The notes: generated from the letters alone by a model not told the origin. A stretch of DNA of 64,000 bases from Levilinea sp. (GCA_029975215.1 JARKPO010000013.1:22948-86947), one strand, 5' to 3'; positions 25,002 through 33,620 are shown, counted from the first letter of the stretch. Translations and numbers: made by a program.

Positions 25002-26393
25002 TTACTTACCCAGGGCAGCCGTGTACTCTTCTTGAATCTTGGCCACCACTTCTTCGGGGGTCAATTCCTCAGTGATCAATTTGCCCAGCGCGTCCTGCAT
25101 GATCGTGGACAGTTTGGCGGCTTCCAGGATGCCCGCGAAGCCCACACCGTACTGCGAAGCCAGTTCCGCCTCACGCTTCAGCTGCGGCGATTCGGTCACA
25201 TAGCCGTATTGGGCGTCATTGCGCGCCGGGATCAGGCTCATGGTCTCATTCCAGCGGTGGTTGGCTTCCTTGCTGAACGCCAGCTTCAGCCATTCCGCGG
25301 CCAGTTCTTTGTTGGGGCTGTAATCCGCCACCGCCAGCCAGTCATTGAAAGCCAGCACAACCGGCTTGCTCTTGGGGAAGTTGGCCGGATCGCCGTAGAA
25401 GGGATCAATGCTCACCTTATCCCACACAGGGCGGTCAAAAGACGGGGCCGCCCAACCCGAATGGGCCAGACACACCGCGCCGTTGTCTTTCTGGGTCTCG
25501 TCGTTGACATCAATCACAGAACCCTGGCCGGTCGGCAGGGCGCCCACTGCATCGGCAGCGGGGCCGTAGATGGCCTGGCGCATATCCAGCAGGAACTGGG
25601 TGGCGGCCAGCGCTTCGGGGGAGTCAAAGTTGGGGGTGCCGTCGGCTTTGTACAGTTCGCCGCCCAGGGAGTAGTACACCAACAGCCACCACTGCCAGTC
25701 AGCCATCGAGCCAGCATCCACGGGGACCAGGGCTTGCTGCACCAGCGAATTGGTGGCGGGGTCAATCTTCGAGGCCTTGCCCGCAAACTCTACCCACTGG
25801 GCAAAGTCTTTGGGGGTGCCGCTCGTCCAGCCAGAGGCTTCCATCAAGTCGGTGCGGCAGAAGACGTAGCGCGGGGCGGTGAAGATGGGCAGACCGCGCA
25901 GCTTGCCTTCAAACTTGGCGTTTTCCAGCGCCGGACCAAAGTTCTTCACATCCGGCCAGGCGGCCTCACCCAGGTAGGGTTCCATATCAGCCAGGCTCGC
26001 GCCGTAGAGGGTGTTCATTTCAGAACCCAGGTTGATGATGTCGGGGCCTTCGCCAGCCGCAAAGAAGCCGCTGAAGGTGGTGTCCCAACCGCTCCAGGTG
26101 CCTTCGGTGATCTCCACGGTCACGCCCGGATGGGCCGCTTCGAACGCAGGGTTGATGTCGCTCTTCAGCCAGGCGATTGTGTCGGGGGTGTAGTCCAACA
26201 AGTAGATCTTCAGGGTCACAGCCTCGGCCGCGGGTTCAGCGGGGGCGGCAGGGGCTTCGGTGGGGGCGGGTTCCGCCGGAGCCGCAGGCTCCGCCGGGGC
26301 AGCGGGCTCGGCCGTGGCAGCCGGAGCCGCCGGTGCACAGGCGCCTAAAATCAGGCTGACGAGCATGAACAGCACAAACAATTTAGTACGCAT
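25002..26393 (-). CDS. Sugar ABC transporter substrate-binding lipoprotein
   Basis: A 463-residue lipoprotein starting MRTKLFVLFMLVSLILGAC; Cys19 is the lipidation site. A flexible linker of repeated Ala-Glu-Pro-Ala units (about 25-60) follows, then an SBP_bac_1 domain (VTLKIYLLDYTPDTIAWLK to the end). The start is supported by AAGGAGAAG upstream; a longer frame to 26498 is unsupported. The domain binds the imported sugar at the outer face of the membrane; from context this is an amino-sugar oligomer. The gap to the upstream deacetylase gene is 118 bases. Confidence 0.88.
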   Translation of the reverse strand: MRTKLFVLFMLVSLILGACAPAAPAATAEPAAPAEPAAPAEPAPTEAPAAPAEPAAEAVTLKIYLLDYTPDTIAWLKSDINPAFEAAHPGVTVEITEGTWSGWDTTFSGFFAAGEGPDIINLGSEMNTLYGASLADMEPYLGEAAWPDVKNFGPALENAKFEGKLRGLPIFTAPRYVFCRTDLMEASGWTSGTPKDFAQWVEFAGKASKIDPATNSLVQQALVPVDAGSMADWQWWLLVYYSLGGELYKADGTPNFDSPEALAATQFLLDMRQAIYGPAADAVGALPTGQGSVIDVNDETQKDNGAVCLAHSGWAAPSFDRPVWDKVSIDPFYGDPANFPKSKPVVLAFNDWLAVADYSPNKELAAEWLKLAFSKEANHRWNETMSLIPARNDAQYGYVTESPQLKREAELASQYGVGFAGILEAAKLSTIMQDALGKLITEELTPEEVVAKIQEEYTAALGK

Positions 26394-26511
26394 GGAATCT
26401 TCTCCTTCTTGGGGTATGTTCTCGCTGAATTTTGAGGGTTGAAACCGCAAACAAGGGTATTGGTTGATCCGTTCGAGCACTGCTCCTTTCCACATCATGC
26501 CCCAGCACGCT

Positions 26512-27360
26512 TCAGCGCAGCCGCTGAATGCGCCCGGTCACGTCCTGTGCAAACCGTTGGATAAACGTTTGAACCCACTCGTCTGGGGAAATGCGGTCTG
26601 CGTCCATCAAAGGCGTCAAATCCATGGCAAACGACAGCCCCGTGAACGCGTCCACCTGGTGCGATTCGCTGTAGGTGGCGTTGGCGCGGCGGCGGGCCAG
26701 CGAAGCCAGGTCGTAGCGCTTGCCGCCGCTGATCTGCGAGTCGAAGACTCCCAGCAGGGCCGCCTGCATACTTTCCTGATTCGACAGGTCCATCATCACC
26801 TTGTCCGCATCCATCAGCCAATCCAGCCCTCGCCACACCTCGCAGCCGTACAGCCGCTGGGGGCGCTCGGCTGGGGCTAAACTGCGCGCTGCCTCCACAA
26901 CGCGCAGAGCCACAGCCACATGCGTATCGTGCTTATCCGCCAGATTGTGGGTGTAGACCACCTGCGGGCGGCATGCCCGCAGCAGCCCCGAAATGTCTTC
27001 AATGGCACTGCGCTGGCTCCCATCCTTAATCACCCGGCTGGGGTAGTCCAGCATCACCTGGGCAGCGTATTCTCCCACCACCGCCGCCTTGCGCTGTTCT
27101 TTAAAACGCACTTCCCGCATCTGCTCATCGTCGTAGCGCGCATACAGCCCGCTGCGCGGCGAGCCGCGCCCGTCCGTCACCACCACGCCGGTAAACCAGC
27201 GCTCTTCCTGCTGAAAGCATTCCAGAATAGGCTGGGCGGCCATGATCTCAATATCATCCTGATGCGCCGCGATGCACAGGTGGGTGGTGCGCCGCAGGGC
27301 TGCATCCACCGGCAGTCCGTCGGGCACAAATACTTCTGCGGTCTCCAAGTTAAATTTCAT
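26512..27360 (-). CDS. PIG-L/LmbE-family deacetylase
   Basis: A 282-residue protein. The zinc motif is AAHQDDIEI (His33, Asp35, Asp36, Glu38), a variant of the usual AHPDDxE with Gln in place of Pro. The second zinc His lies in THNLADKHDTHVAVA. The family deacetylates N-acetylglucosamine derivatives; in Thermococcus an LmbE-type enzyme (Dac) starts chitobiose breakdown together with a SIS-type deaminase like the one in this operon. The gene overlaps the end of the kinase gene by 11 bases, with GGGAGG upstream of its ATG. Substrate is inference. Confidence 0.82.
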   Translation of the reverse strand: MKFNLETAEVFVPDGLPVDAALRRTTHLCIAAHQDDIEIMAAQPILECFQQEERWFTGVVVTDGRGSPRSGLYARYDDEQMREVRFKEQRKAAVVGEYAAQVMLDYPSRVIKDGSQRSAIEDISGLLRACRPQVVYTHNLADKHDTHVAVALRVVEAARSLAPAERPQRLYGCEVWRGLDWLMDADKVMMDLSNQESMQAALLGVFDSQISGGKRYDLASLARRRANATYSESHQVDAFTGLSFAMDLTPLMDADRISPDEWVQTFIQRFAQDVTGRIQRLR

Positions 27361-28765
27361 GGCGTCCCTCCCCTACCGTCAGCACCGGCAGGCTGGCGGC
27401 CGCGATAGACTGCCCCACCCGTCGGCTCTTTTCGTCCGGCAGCTGAATGTGAAGTTCTTTCGCCAGGGCCGGGAATTCGGCGCGCAGCACCTGCTGTGCC
27501 CCCTCCAACAGCAGTTCCCCGCCCCGCCCCGAGGTGCAGCGCCCCAAAATGAGCACATGGCGGATGTCGTAAAAATCGGCGTAATGCGCCAGGCCGTAGC
27601 CCAGATACACGCCCATGCTTTGCCAGATCTGCACCGCCCCGTCCTCTCCGGCTTCCAGGCGCGCCTGGGCAAATTTCAGCCGTTCTGCATCTGTGCAGCC
27701 CGTGGGCAGGCTGATACCGGCCAGGGGCGACAGGCGGAAGACGCACTGCTGCGAGAAGTATGAAGCACCGCAGCCCCGGTCGCCTGACCATTCGTCCACT
27801 GCCGCCTGGGGGTTGTAATCCACCGGCGCAAAGGCCAGTTCGTTCAGCCAGCCCTTAATCTGCCCCTCTGCGTCCACATACCCGGCCGCTTCGCTGGAGC
27901 CCAGGGCAATCCCCAAAATACCGTTATCCTCCAGCGACATAGAACCCGCCAGGGCGGTGACGTCGCCGTCGTTGATGATCACCAGCGGCACGCCCATCTC
28001 CGCTTGCAGGCGGTGGAACAACTCGCGGATCTCGCCCATGCGCTCCGGCGGGATATTCCGGAACAGAGAGGCCACCATCGGGCGGTTGTCAATGTAAATC
28101 CCCGCCGAACTGCCGCCAATTGCATCCACCCGCGGCAATTTGGAGGCCGCCGTCTTGAGGGCCGTCAGAATTTCTTCATAGTGATAGCTAGGGTCGCGGT
28201 GCTTAAACGGCTCCCAAATGACCTCCTCGCTGTACACCGCCTCACCGTTCAGCACAGCGCTGACCTTGCGGTCGGAAGCCCCCAGGTCAAAGCCGATGCG
28301 CGCCCCGTCCAGGTGGCGGCCCAGGGGTTTGCTGGTCTCGCGCGCCGCAGGCACGTCCTCGGCCCGGCAGCAAATCACCTCAAACGGCCGCTCGTATACC
28401 TGCGCACCCATGAAGTGATGGTCAAAACTGCGCGCCCCCTGCGCCCCATAACAGGCGGCAATGGATATCCCCACCTGCGCCGGCCCGCCGATATATACGC
28501 GGAAGGCACCCCGCTGCCACAACAGGAACTTCACCAGCCGTTCGGCATACACCAGGTTCTCGGCAGCGCGGGGGTGTTCTTCGGGAAAGACCCAGGTTTC
28601 ATAGCGCGAAAATTCGCCCTCGCTGCGTTCTAGCCCCACCACCAGCGGCACACCCACTGCCTGGGCCTCGGAAAGAAAAGCGTGATTCGCCAGCACCGCT
28701 GGACGGAAATCCGGATCCAGCGGAGGCAGAAGTTTGGGAGTCGGTAAGGTCAAGCGCGGCACCAT
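27350..28765 (-). CDS. ROK-like sugar kinase (ASKHA fold)
   Basis: A 471-residue protein with an N-terminal extension of about 155 residues before an ASKHA kinase core. IGFDLGASDRKVSAVLNG is the phosphate-1 loop, AIGGSSAGIYIDNRPM follows, VIINDGDVTALAG holds the catalytic Asp and ILGIALGSSEAAGYVD is the phosphate-2 loop. No ROK zinc motif CXCGXXGC is seen, but GDRGCGASYFSQQ is at a similar place. By context it phosphorylates an amino sugar after import. It sits 22 bases after the ROK regulator gene. Confidence 0.72.
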   Translation of the reverse strand: MVPRLTLPTPKLLPPLDPDFRPAVLANHAFLSEAQAVGVPLVVGLERSEGEFSRYETWVFPEEHPRAAENLVYAERLVKFLLWQRGAFRVYIGGPAQVGISIAACYGAQGARSFDHHFMGAQVYERPFEVICCRAEDVPAARETSKPLGRHLDGARIGFDLGASDRKVSAVLNGEAVYSEEVIWEPFKHRDPSYHYEEILTALKTAASKLPRVDAIGGSSAGIYIDNRPMVASLFRNIPPERMGEIRELFHRLQAEMGVPLVIINDGDVTALAGSMSLEDNGILGIALGSSEAAGYVDAEGQIKGWLNELAFAPVDYNPQAAVDEWSGDRGCGASYFSQQCVFRLSPLAGISLPTGCTDAERLKFAQARLEAGEDGAVQIWQSMGVYLGYGLAHYADFYDIRHVLILGRCTSGRGGELLLEGAQQVLRAEFPALAKELHIQLPDEKSRRVGQSIAAASLPVLTVGEGRHEI

Positions 28766-28787
28766 GAAAATTTCCTAATCGTTGGTT

Positions 28788-29990
28788 TTAATCGTTCGTT
28801 TTGATGAAGAGCAAATCGTAGTTTTCCAGCAGCATGAAGGCCGAAGCACCCAACACACAGGCCTGAATATCCAGCAGGCCAAAAGCCAGGCTGGTCTGCT
28901 GCGCCAGGCGCCTCAGCGCCACCCGCGCCGCCGCCGCGCGCACCTGCTCCAACCAGGGTGTGCCAAAGCGCGCCAGGTCGCCGGTCAGCACGATCTTTTG
29001 GATATTGAGCACCCCCACCAATCCGGCGATGGCCCCGCCCAGATATTGGGCCGCATCGCCCATCACCCGCTGCGCCAGGGCATCCCCCGCGCGCCAGGCC
29101 GCCTCAATCTCGGCCAGGCTCGCCGTCGGATTGTGCGCCAGGGGCGATTGGGGGTATTCGCCTGCCAGGGCCTGCACTCGTCGTACAACGGCATGGGCGC
29201 TGGCGATGGTTTCCAGGCAGCCGCGGTTGCCGCAGCGGCACAAAGCACCCTCGTCCTGCACCACCACATGGCCAATTTCACCCGCGCCCCCACCGTCCCC
29301 CTGGAACAGCCGCCCGTGAATGAGGATGCCCGCGCCGATGCCGTGTTTGACGGTGATCACAATCAGATTGCTGTCCGCGGGGTGATCCTGGCCGTACACA
29401 AATTCACCGATGGCGATGGCCTGGCTGTCGTTCAAAATGGAAACCGGCAGGCGGTAGCGAGCCTCCACAAGCTGAGCCAGCGGCAAATCCCGCCAGTCCA
29501 AATTGACAGCGTTCACCACCACCCCCTCACGCGTATTTACCAGCCCGGGCGTGCCGATGCCAATCCCCACCAGCGGCTTCCAGCCTTTGGCGGTGAGCTG
29601 ATCCAACATCTGGTACACCAGCTGCAAAGCCTGCACCCCATCGCGCTCGTTAACCGGAAATTCCACCATCTCTTTGATCTGCCCGCGCAGGTTCACCACC
29701 GCACCCACAAATTTATCCTTGGCCAGGTTCAGGCCAATCAGATAGCGCGAATCGGCCACCAGACTGAGCAGAATGGGGGCTTTACCGCCGATAGATTCTC
29801 CGTAGCCAATCTCTTCGACCAACCCTTCTTCCATCAACCCCGTCACAATCTCCGACACCGTGGCACGCGTCAGTTTGGTCAGACGCGCCACCTCCGCCCG
29901 GCTGATGGTCTCATGATCGAAGATCAGTTTTAAGACCAGATCGCGGTTGAGCTGCTTGGTTTGCTGATGGGTCGCTTTTTTAGACGCCAT
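28788..29990 (-). CDS. ROK-family transcriptional regulator (NagC/XylR-like)
   Basis: A 400-residue regulator. Residues about 10-70 form a winged helix (ISRAEVARLTKLTRATVSEIVTGLMEEG); the rest is a ROK domain with DNA-binding-independent sugar pocket, GIGIGTPGLV, HGIGAGI and the zinc motif CRCGNRGCLE. The ATG at 29990 has GGAG upstream; a frame to 30023 is less likely. As first gene of the operon it likely represses it until the cognate amino sugar binds. A perfect 10-bp inverted repeat at 30048-30080 is the best operator candidate. Confidence 0.9.
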   Translation of the reverse strand: MASKKATHQQTKQLNRDLVLKLIFDHETISRAEVARLTKLTRATVSEIVTGLMEEGLVEEIGYGESIGGKAPILLSLVADSRYLIGLNLAKDKFVGAVVNLRGQIKEMVEFPVNERDGVQALQLVYQMLDQLTAKGWKPLVGIGIGTPGLVNTREGVVVNAVNLDWRDLPLAQLVEARYRLPVSILNDSQAIAIGEFVYGQDHPADSNLIVITVKHGIGAGILIHGRLFQGDGGGAGEIGHVVVQDEGALCRCGNRGCLETIASAHAVVRRVQALAGEYPQSPLAHNPTASLAEIEAAWRAGDALAQRVMGDAAQYLGGAIAGLVGVLNIQKIVLTGDLARFGTPWLEQVRAAAARVALRRLAQQTSLAFGLLDIQACVLGASAFMLLENYDLLFIKTND

Positions 29991-30047
29991 AAGGGCTCCG
30001 AGGGCGAAAAAATTGAGCTGCAAAACAAGAAAGGGGGTAAAGCTGTG

Positions 30048-30080
30048 TAACTTTGTATGTTTACTGAATTTACAAAGTTA
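30048..30080. promoter_or_regulatory. Candidate operator of the ROK regulator
   Basis: TAACTTTGTA (30048-30057) and TACAAAGTTA (30071-30080) form a perfect 10-bp inverted repeat with a 13-base AT-rich spacer, 58 bases upstream of the regulator start. The length and AT-rich centre resemble NagC/XylR operators. The gap 29991-30255 holds nothing else clear apart from a TACAAT at about 30179 that could serve the plus-strand lipoprotein gene. Confidence 0.65.
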
Positions 30081-30255
30081 TTTTACATCCTTCTCCCCCC
30101 TTTTGCAATACCCCATATTCGCTTTTCAGTTAATTTTAAGAATCCTCGCCCCCAGCCCCAAACTTCGCCCCCTTGCGGTACAATCACAGTCAAGACGCAG
30201 CTTTTGACCCCTGGCGCGCGCCCGCCCTATCCCCTTTCGGGCGCAAGGAGACCGG

Positions 30256-30756
30256 ATGACCCGTTTGTGCACTTTCCTCATTGCGCTGCTCCTCAGCCTG
30301 TCAGCCTGCGCCCCGGAGCCGCCCATGAACCACATCACCCAAATCACCTTCAGCCGCGATTCGGGTTCCATTTTGCCCGAACTGCAGCTGCACGAGGAGT
30401 ATACCCTCACGCGCCAAACCGCCGCCTTCAGCCGCAGCGGTAAAGTCGCCGCCACCCAGGTCAACGCCGGCGCATGGGAACTGCCCGCCGACCCCGCCGC
30501 CCTGGAGGCCCTCTTCACCCAATTGGAGACCCTATCCTGCGCCGATTTTAAGCGGTTTGAACCACAGGACCCGCCTGACGGCGGCGGCAAGCAAACGTAT
30601 ACCCTCACCTACGCCAGCGGCAGCCCCTGCTCCCTGACCTTTGACCCCGGCGTCACCTACAGCGGCAGCGAAGCCCTCACCCAGCCCGTGCAGCAGTTCC
30701 TCGCCGCGCTGACTCTGCCCGCTGAAGCCGCTGCTCCCTACCGACTGGCCCCCTGA
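30256..30756 (+). CDS. Hypothetical lipoprotein
   Basis: A 166-residue exported lipoprotein: MTRLCTFLIALLLSLSAC with lipobox Cys18. The mature part is mainly beta-prone and Thr/Ser-rich, with two further Cys (in LSCADFKRF and GSPCSLTF) that may form a disulfide. AAGGAG precedes the ATG. No family recognised. The patatin-like gene follows after 40 bases and may be co-transcribed. Confidence 0.75.
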   Translation: MTRLCTFLIALLLSLSACAPEPPMNHITQITFSRDSGSILPELQLHEEYTLTRQTAAFSRSGKVAATQVNAGAWELPADPAALEALFTQLETLSCADFKRFEPQDPPDGGGKQTYTLTYASGSPCSLTFDPGVTYSGSEALTQPVQQFLAALTLPAEAAAPYRLAP

Positions 30757-30796
30757 CGGCCTTGCTCATCCTATTCACAACGAACTGGTTTAGCTT

Positions 30797-31720
30797 ATGT
30801 GGAATCCTCGTAAACCCAAGAAACAACTGGCCTTTGTCCTCAGCGGCGGCGGATCGCGCGGCGCCATGCAGGCGGGCGCACTGCGCGCCCTGCTGGAAGC
30901 CGGTTACCAGCCCGATCTGATCACCGGGACCTCCATTGGCGCCGCCAACGGCGCTTTCGTGGCTGTCCACGGCTTCACCCCCCAGGGCATTCAAAAGCTG
31001 GAACAGATGTGGGCCGCCACGGTGGATCAAGACCTGCTGCCCACCAACCTGTGGTGGCAAACCATGCGCACCTTCTTCAAGCGTCCGGTCGGCTTTTCGC
31101 AGGACCGCATCCGCGAATTTGCCATTGCCGCCGGGTTGACCCCCAACCTGCGTTTTCAAGACCTCACCGGCATCCGCTTTTTCCCTGTGGCGGCTGATCT
31201 CAACTCCGGCCGGCCGGTCGTCTTTGGCACCAATCCCGAAGAATACGTCCTCGACAGCGTTTTAGCCTCCATGAGCCTGCCCCCCTGGCTGGCCCCCCGC
31301 CAGGAGGACGGCCGTTACCTGATGGACGGCGGCGCAGTCAGCAACCTGCCCATCCAGGCCGCCCTGGATCAAGGTGCCACCGAGATCATTGCCCTGGATC
31401 TGTTTGACCCCGACGAGGTCAGCGAAGACAGCGCCGGGCTGCGCAGCTTTTTGCTCAAACTGGATAAAACCGTGGAAGGCCGCCAGGCCGAGCTGGAAAT
31501 TGAGCTGGCCAAAGCCCGTGGCGTGCCCGTGCGGCGCATCGCCCTGGTGGGCGAAAAGCCGGTGCCCCTATGGGATTTCCGCTCTTCGATCGAGCTGATC
31601 GAGCGCGGCTACCAGCTGGCCAGGCAGGCCGCCGCCGAATGGCCTCCCATCCCTCACCCTCGCTGGCAAAAGCTGCGGCTAAAGACTTTCCTGTCCGACC
31701 TGCTGGACGCCCTCGATTGA
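30797..31720 (+). CDS. Patatin-like phospholipase
   Basis: A 307-residue protein with the full patatin catalytic set: oxyanion hole SGGGSRGAMQAGALRAL (about 16-32), nucleophile elbow GTSIG with Ser46, and DGG with Asp177 in YLMDGGAVSNL. These enzymes release fatty acids from phospholipids; bacterial members act in lipid turnover or as effectors. No signal peptide or membrane helix, so probably cytoplasmic (RssA-like). A T-rich terminator follows directly. Confidence 0.9.
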   Translation: MWNPRKPKKQLAFVLSGGGSRGAMQAGALRALLEAGYQPDLITGTSIGAANGAFVAVHGFTPQGIQKLEQMWAATVDQDLLPTNLWWQTMRTFFKRPVGFSQDRIREFAIAAGLTPNLRFQDLTGIRFFPVAADLNSGRPVVFGTNPEEYVLDSVLASMSLPPWLAPRQEDGRYLMDGGAVSNLPIQAALDQGATEIIALDLFDPDEVSEDSAGLRSFLLKLDKTVEGRQAELEIELAKARGVPVRRIALVGEKPVPLWDFRSSIELIERGYQLARQAAAEWPPIPHPRWQKLRLKTFLSDLLDALD

Positions 31721-31756
31721 CCCCCCATTCCCCTCGGAAAATGGGGGGATTTTTTT
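31721..31756 (+). terminator. Intrinsic terminator after the patatin gene
   Basis: CCCCCCATT (31721-31729) pairs with AATGGGGGG (31740-31748), followed by a run of T residues. Confidence 0.88.
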
Positions 31757-31795
31757 GATTCTTTTCGTAAACATTATACAAATAGTATATACATA

Positions 31796-31849
31796 GTGAC
31801 AGACGCCTGCGGAAAGAGTATATTGTGCTTGTACAAACCATTGTACAAG
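31796..31849 (+). promoter_or_regulatory. Promoter with operator-like palindrome upstream of the FAS1 gene
   Basis: GTGACA (31796-31801) and TATATT (31819-31824) are 17 bases apart, placing the start near 31831. CTTGTACAA (31828-31836) and TTGTACAAG (31841-31849) form a perfect 9-bp inverted repeat across that start, and a half-site-like GATACAAAC follows. A regulator bound here would block initiation. Confidence 0.6.
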
Positions 31850-31887
31850 TTGATACAAACCTTAACTGTAGGAAATAGGAGACCGAA

Positions 31888-33189
31888 ATGAAAAAGAACC
31901 GTGTTGTCTCGCTGATGATTGCCCTGGTGCTGGTTTTTTCCGCCCTCTTCCAGGCAGCCCCCGCCAAAGCCGCCACGAACACCATCGTGGATGTGGCTGC
32001 AGCCGATCCCCGCTTTTCCACCCTCGTCACCGCCCTGCAAGCCGCCGGGTTAGATGCCACCCTGCAAGGCCCTGGCCCCTTCACCGTCTTTGCCCCCACC
32101 AATGACGCCTTTGCCAAGCTTCCCAAAGGAACCCTTGAAGCCCTGCTGGCGGATATCCCCGCCCTCACCAACGTACTCACCTACCACGTGGCCGCCGGCA
32201 ACCTGTCCTCTGGGGATGTGATCAGTGCCTCTTCCGTAGACACCGTTCAAGGCTCCAAAGCCATCATCCGTAAAGTGGGTAAGAATTATTTCATCAACAA
32301 CGCTCGCATTATCATCACCGACATCCCCGCCGATAACGGCGTCATCCATGTCATCAACCGCGTCATCCTGCCCCCTGCTAAAAACATCATGGAAACCATC
32401 CGCGAAGACAGCCGCTTTGACACTCTCGAAGCCGCCATTGACGCCGCGGGTCTGGCGGGTGTGTTGGAAAGCGCTGGCCCCTTCACCCTCTTCGCCCCCA
32501 CCGATGCTGCCTTCAAGAAGCTGCCCAAAGGCACGGTTGAAGCCCTCCTGGCCGATATCCCCGCCCTCACCAATGTGCTTACCTACCACGTTCTGGCCGG
32601 AGCTTCCTTCGCCCGCGATGTCAATATGCTGATCTCCGCCGACACCGTCCAGGGTTCACCCGTCATCTTCCGCAAGACCGAAGGCCGCCTGTTCGTCAAC
32701 CGCTCCATGATCCAAAAAGCGGATCTGCTGGCCTCAAACGGCGTCATCCACGTGATTGACCGCGTGCTGCTGCCCCCCACCAAAGACATCGTCCAGACCC
32801 TCAGCGATGACAAACGCTTCAAAACCCTGGTCACTGCTGTGGACGCGGCCAGTCTGGTAGGCACCCTGCAAGGTGCTGGCCCCTTCACCGTCTACGCCCC
32901 CACGGATGCCGCTTTCAAGAAACTGCCCAAGGGCACCCTGGAAGCCCTGCTGGCCGACATCCCCGCCCTCACCAGTGTCCTGACCTACCACGTGTCAGCG
33001 GATGAGATCTTCCGCGGCGAAATCCGCATGATGGATACCCTGCCCACCGTCAACGGCGCTGAGATTGACGTGCAGATCAAGCGCGGCCGGCTGATGCTGA
33101 ACAACGCCCGCCTGGTGCAGAGCGACATCCTCACCACCAACGGCGTAATCCACGTGATTGACGTGGTGCTGCTGCCCCCCGCGCCGTAA
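31888..33189 (+). CDS. Secreted protein with three fasciclin (FAS1) domains
   Basis: A 433-residue exported protein. A signal peptide (1-29, cleavage after AKA) is followed by three FAS1 domains at about 33-165, 167-300 and 301-433. Each has the H1 box GPFTVFAPTNDAF or a close variant and the H2 box NGVIHVINRV or a close variant. FAS1 domains mediate cell adhesion and matrix contacts. The three units are so alike that the DNA shows an exact 402-bp period. AATAGGAGA precedes the ATG. There is no membrane anchor or sorting signal, so it is released or held by other partners. Confidence 0.93.
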   Translation: MKKNRVVSLMIALVLVFSALFQAAPAKAATNTIVDVAAADPRFSTLVTALQAAGLDATLQGPGPFTVFAPTNDAFAKLPKGTLEALLADIPALTNVLTYHVAAGNLSSGDVISASSVDTVQGSKAIIRKVGKNYFINNARIIITDIPADNGVIHVINRVILPPAKNIMETIREDSRFDTLEAAIDAAGLAGVLESAGPFTLFAPTDAAFKKLPKGTVEALLADIPALTNVLTYHVLAGASFARDVNMLISADTVQGSPVIFRKTEGRLFVNRSMIQKADLLASNGVIHVIDRVLLPPTKDIVQTLSDDKRFKTLVTAVDAASLVGTLQGAGPFTVYAPTDAAFKKLPKGTLEALLADIPALTSVLTYHVSADEIFRGEIRMMDTLPTVNGAEIDVQIKRGRLMLNNARLVQSDILTTNGVIHVIDVVLLPPAP

Positions 33190-33214
33190 CCCTGGCACAG
33201 ATCATAACAACCCG

Positions 33215-33247
33215 CCGCCCCTCGGATATCCAAGGGGCGGTGTTTTT
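33215..33247 (+). terminator. Intrinsic terminator after the FAS1 gene
   Basis: CCGCCCCT (33215-33222) pairs with AGGGGCGG (33233-33240), followed by TGTTTTT. Confidence 0.85.
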
Positions 33248-33251
33248 GATC

Positions 33252-33620
33252 TCAGGCTGCCAGCACGGCTGACCTTTTTCGGTGGACGGTCAAAATCACC
33301 GCTGGGGCCAAAATCAGCAGCAGAATCGCAAAGTCCGGCCAGCCAAATTGGTCCAGAAACAGGCTCAAAGCCAGCCCGCCCAGGATGACCCAGGCTGCCG
33401 GCAGCGACCAGCGCAGCCCGCGCCGCACCGCCCACATCAGCCCGCCCAAAACCAGGACCGCAGCCAGGAACAGCGCCGCCATCCCCCAGCGTATCCCTGC
33501 AGAGGCGTGCACCCCAGGGTGGGCATTCAGCATCAGCAGAACCGCCAGTCCCACCCACAGCACCATCTGCGCGCCCAGCAAAGTGGTTACCCACCCCATC
33601 CAACGGGAATGGTTCTTCAT
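33252..33620 (-). CDS. Small four-helix membrane protein, function unknown
   Basis: A 122-residue protein with four hydrophobic helices (about 10-30, 42-62, 68-86 and 90-112) and a basic C-terminus. The ATG at 33620 has GGAGG seven bases upstream. No family recognised. It lies 42 bases after the aldo/keto reductase stop on the same strand and could be its second operon gene. Confidence 0.6.
   Translation of the reverse strand: MKNHSRWMGWVTTLLGAQMVLWVGLAVLLMLNAHPGVHASAGIRWGMAALFLAAVLVLGGLMWAVRRGLRWSLPAAWVILGGLALSLFLDQFGWPDFAILLLILAPAVILTVHRKRSAVLAA

Noticed and set aside
24936..26348. 470-codon open frame on the plus strand opposite the sugar-binding lipoprotein gene
   Set aside because: The minus-strand lipoprotein has a lipobox, SBP domain and operon context. 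The opposing frame ends in Gly/Arg/Ser repeats derived from the Ala-Glu-Pro linker.
32131..32990. Tandem repeat as a possible CRISPR or satellite array
   Set aside because: The 402-bp period equals one FAS1 domain in frame; it is coding repetition.
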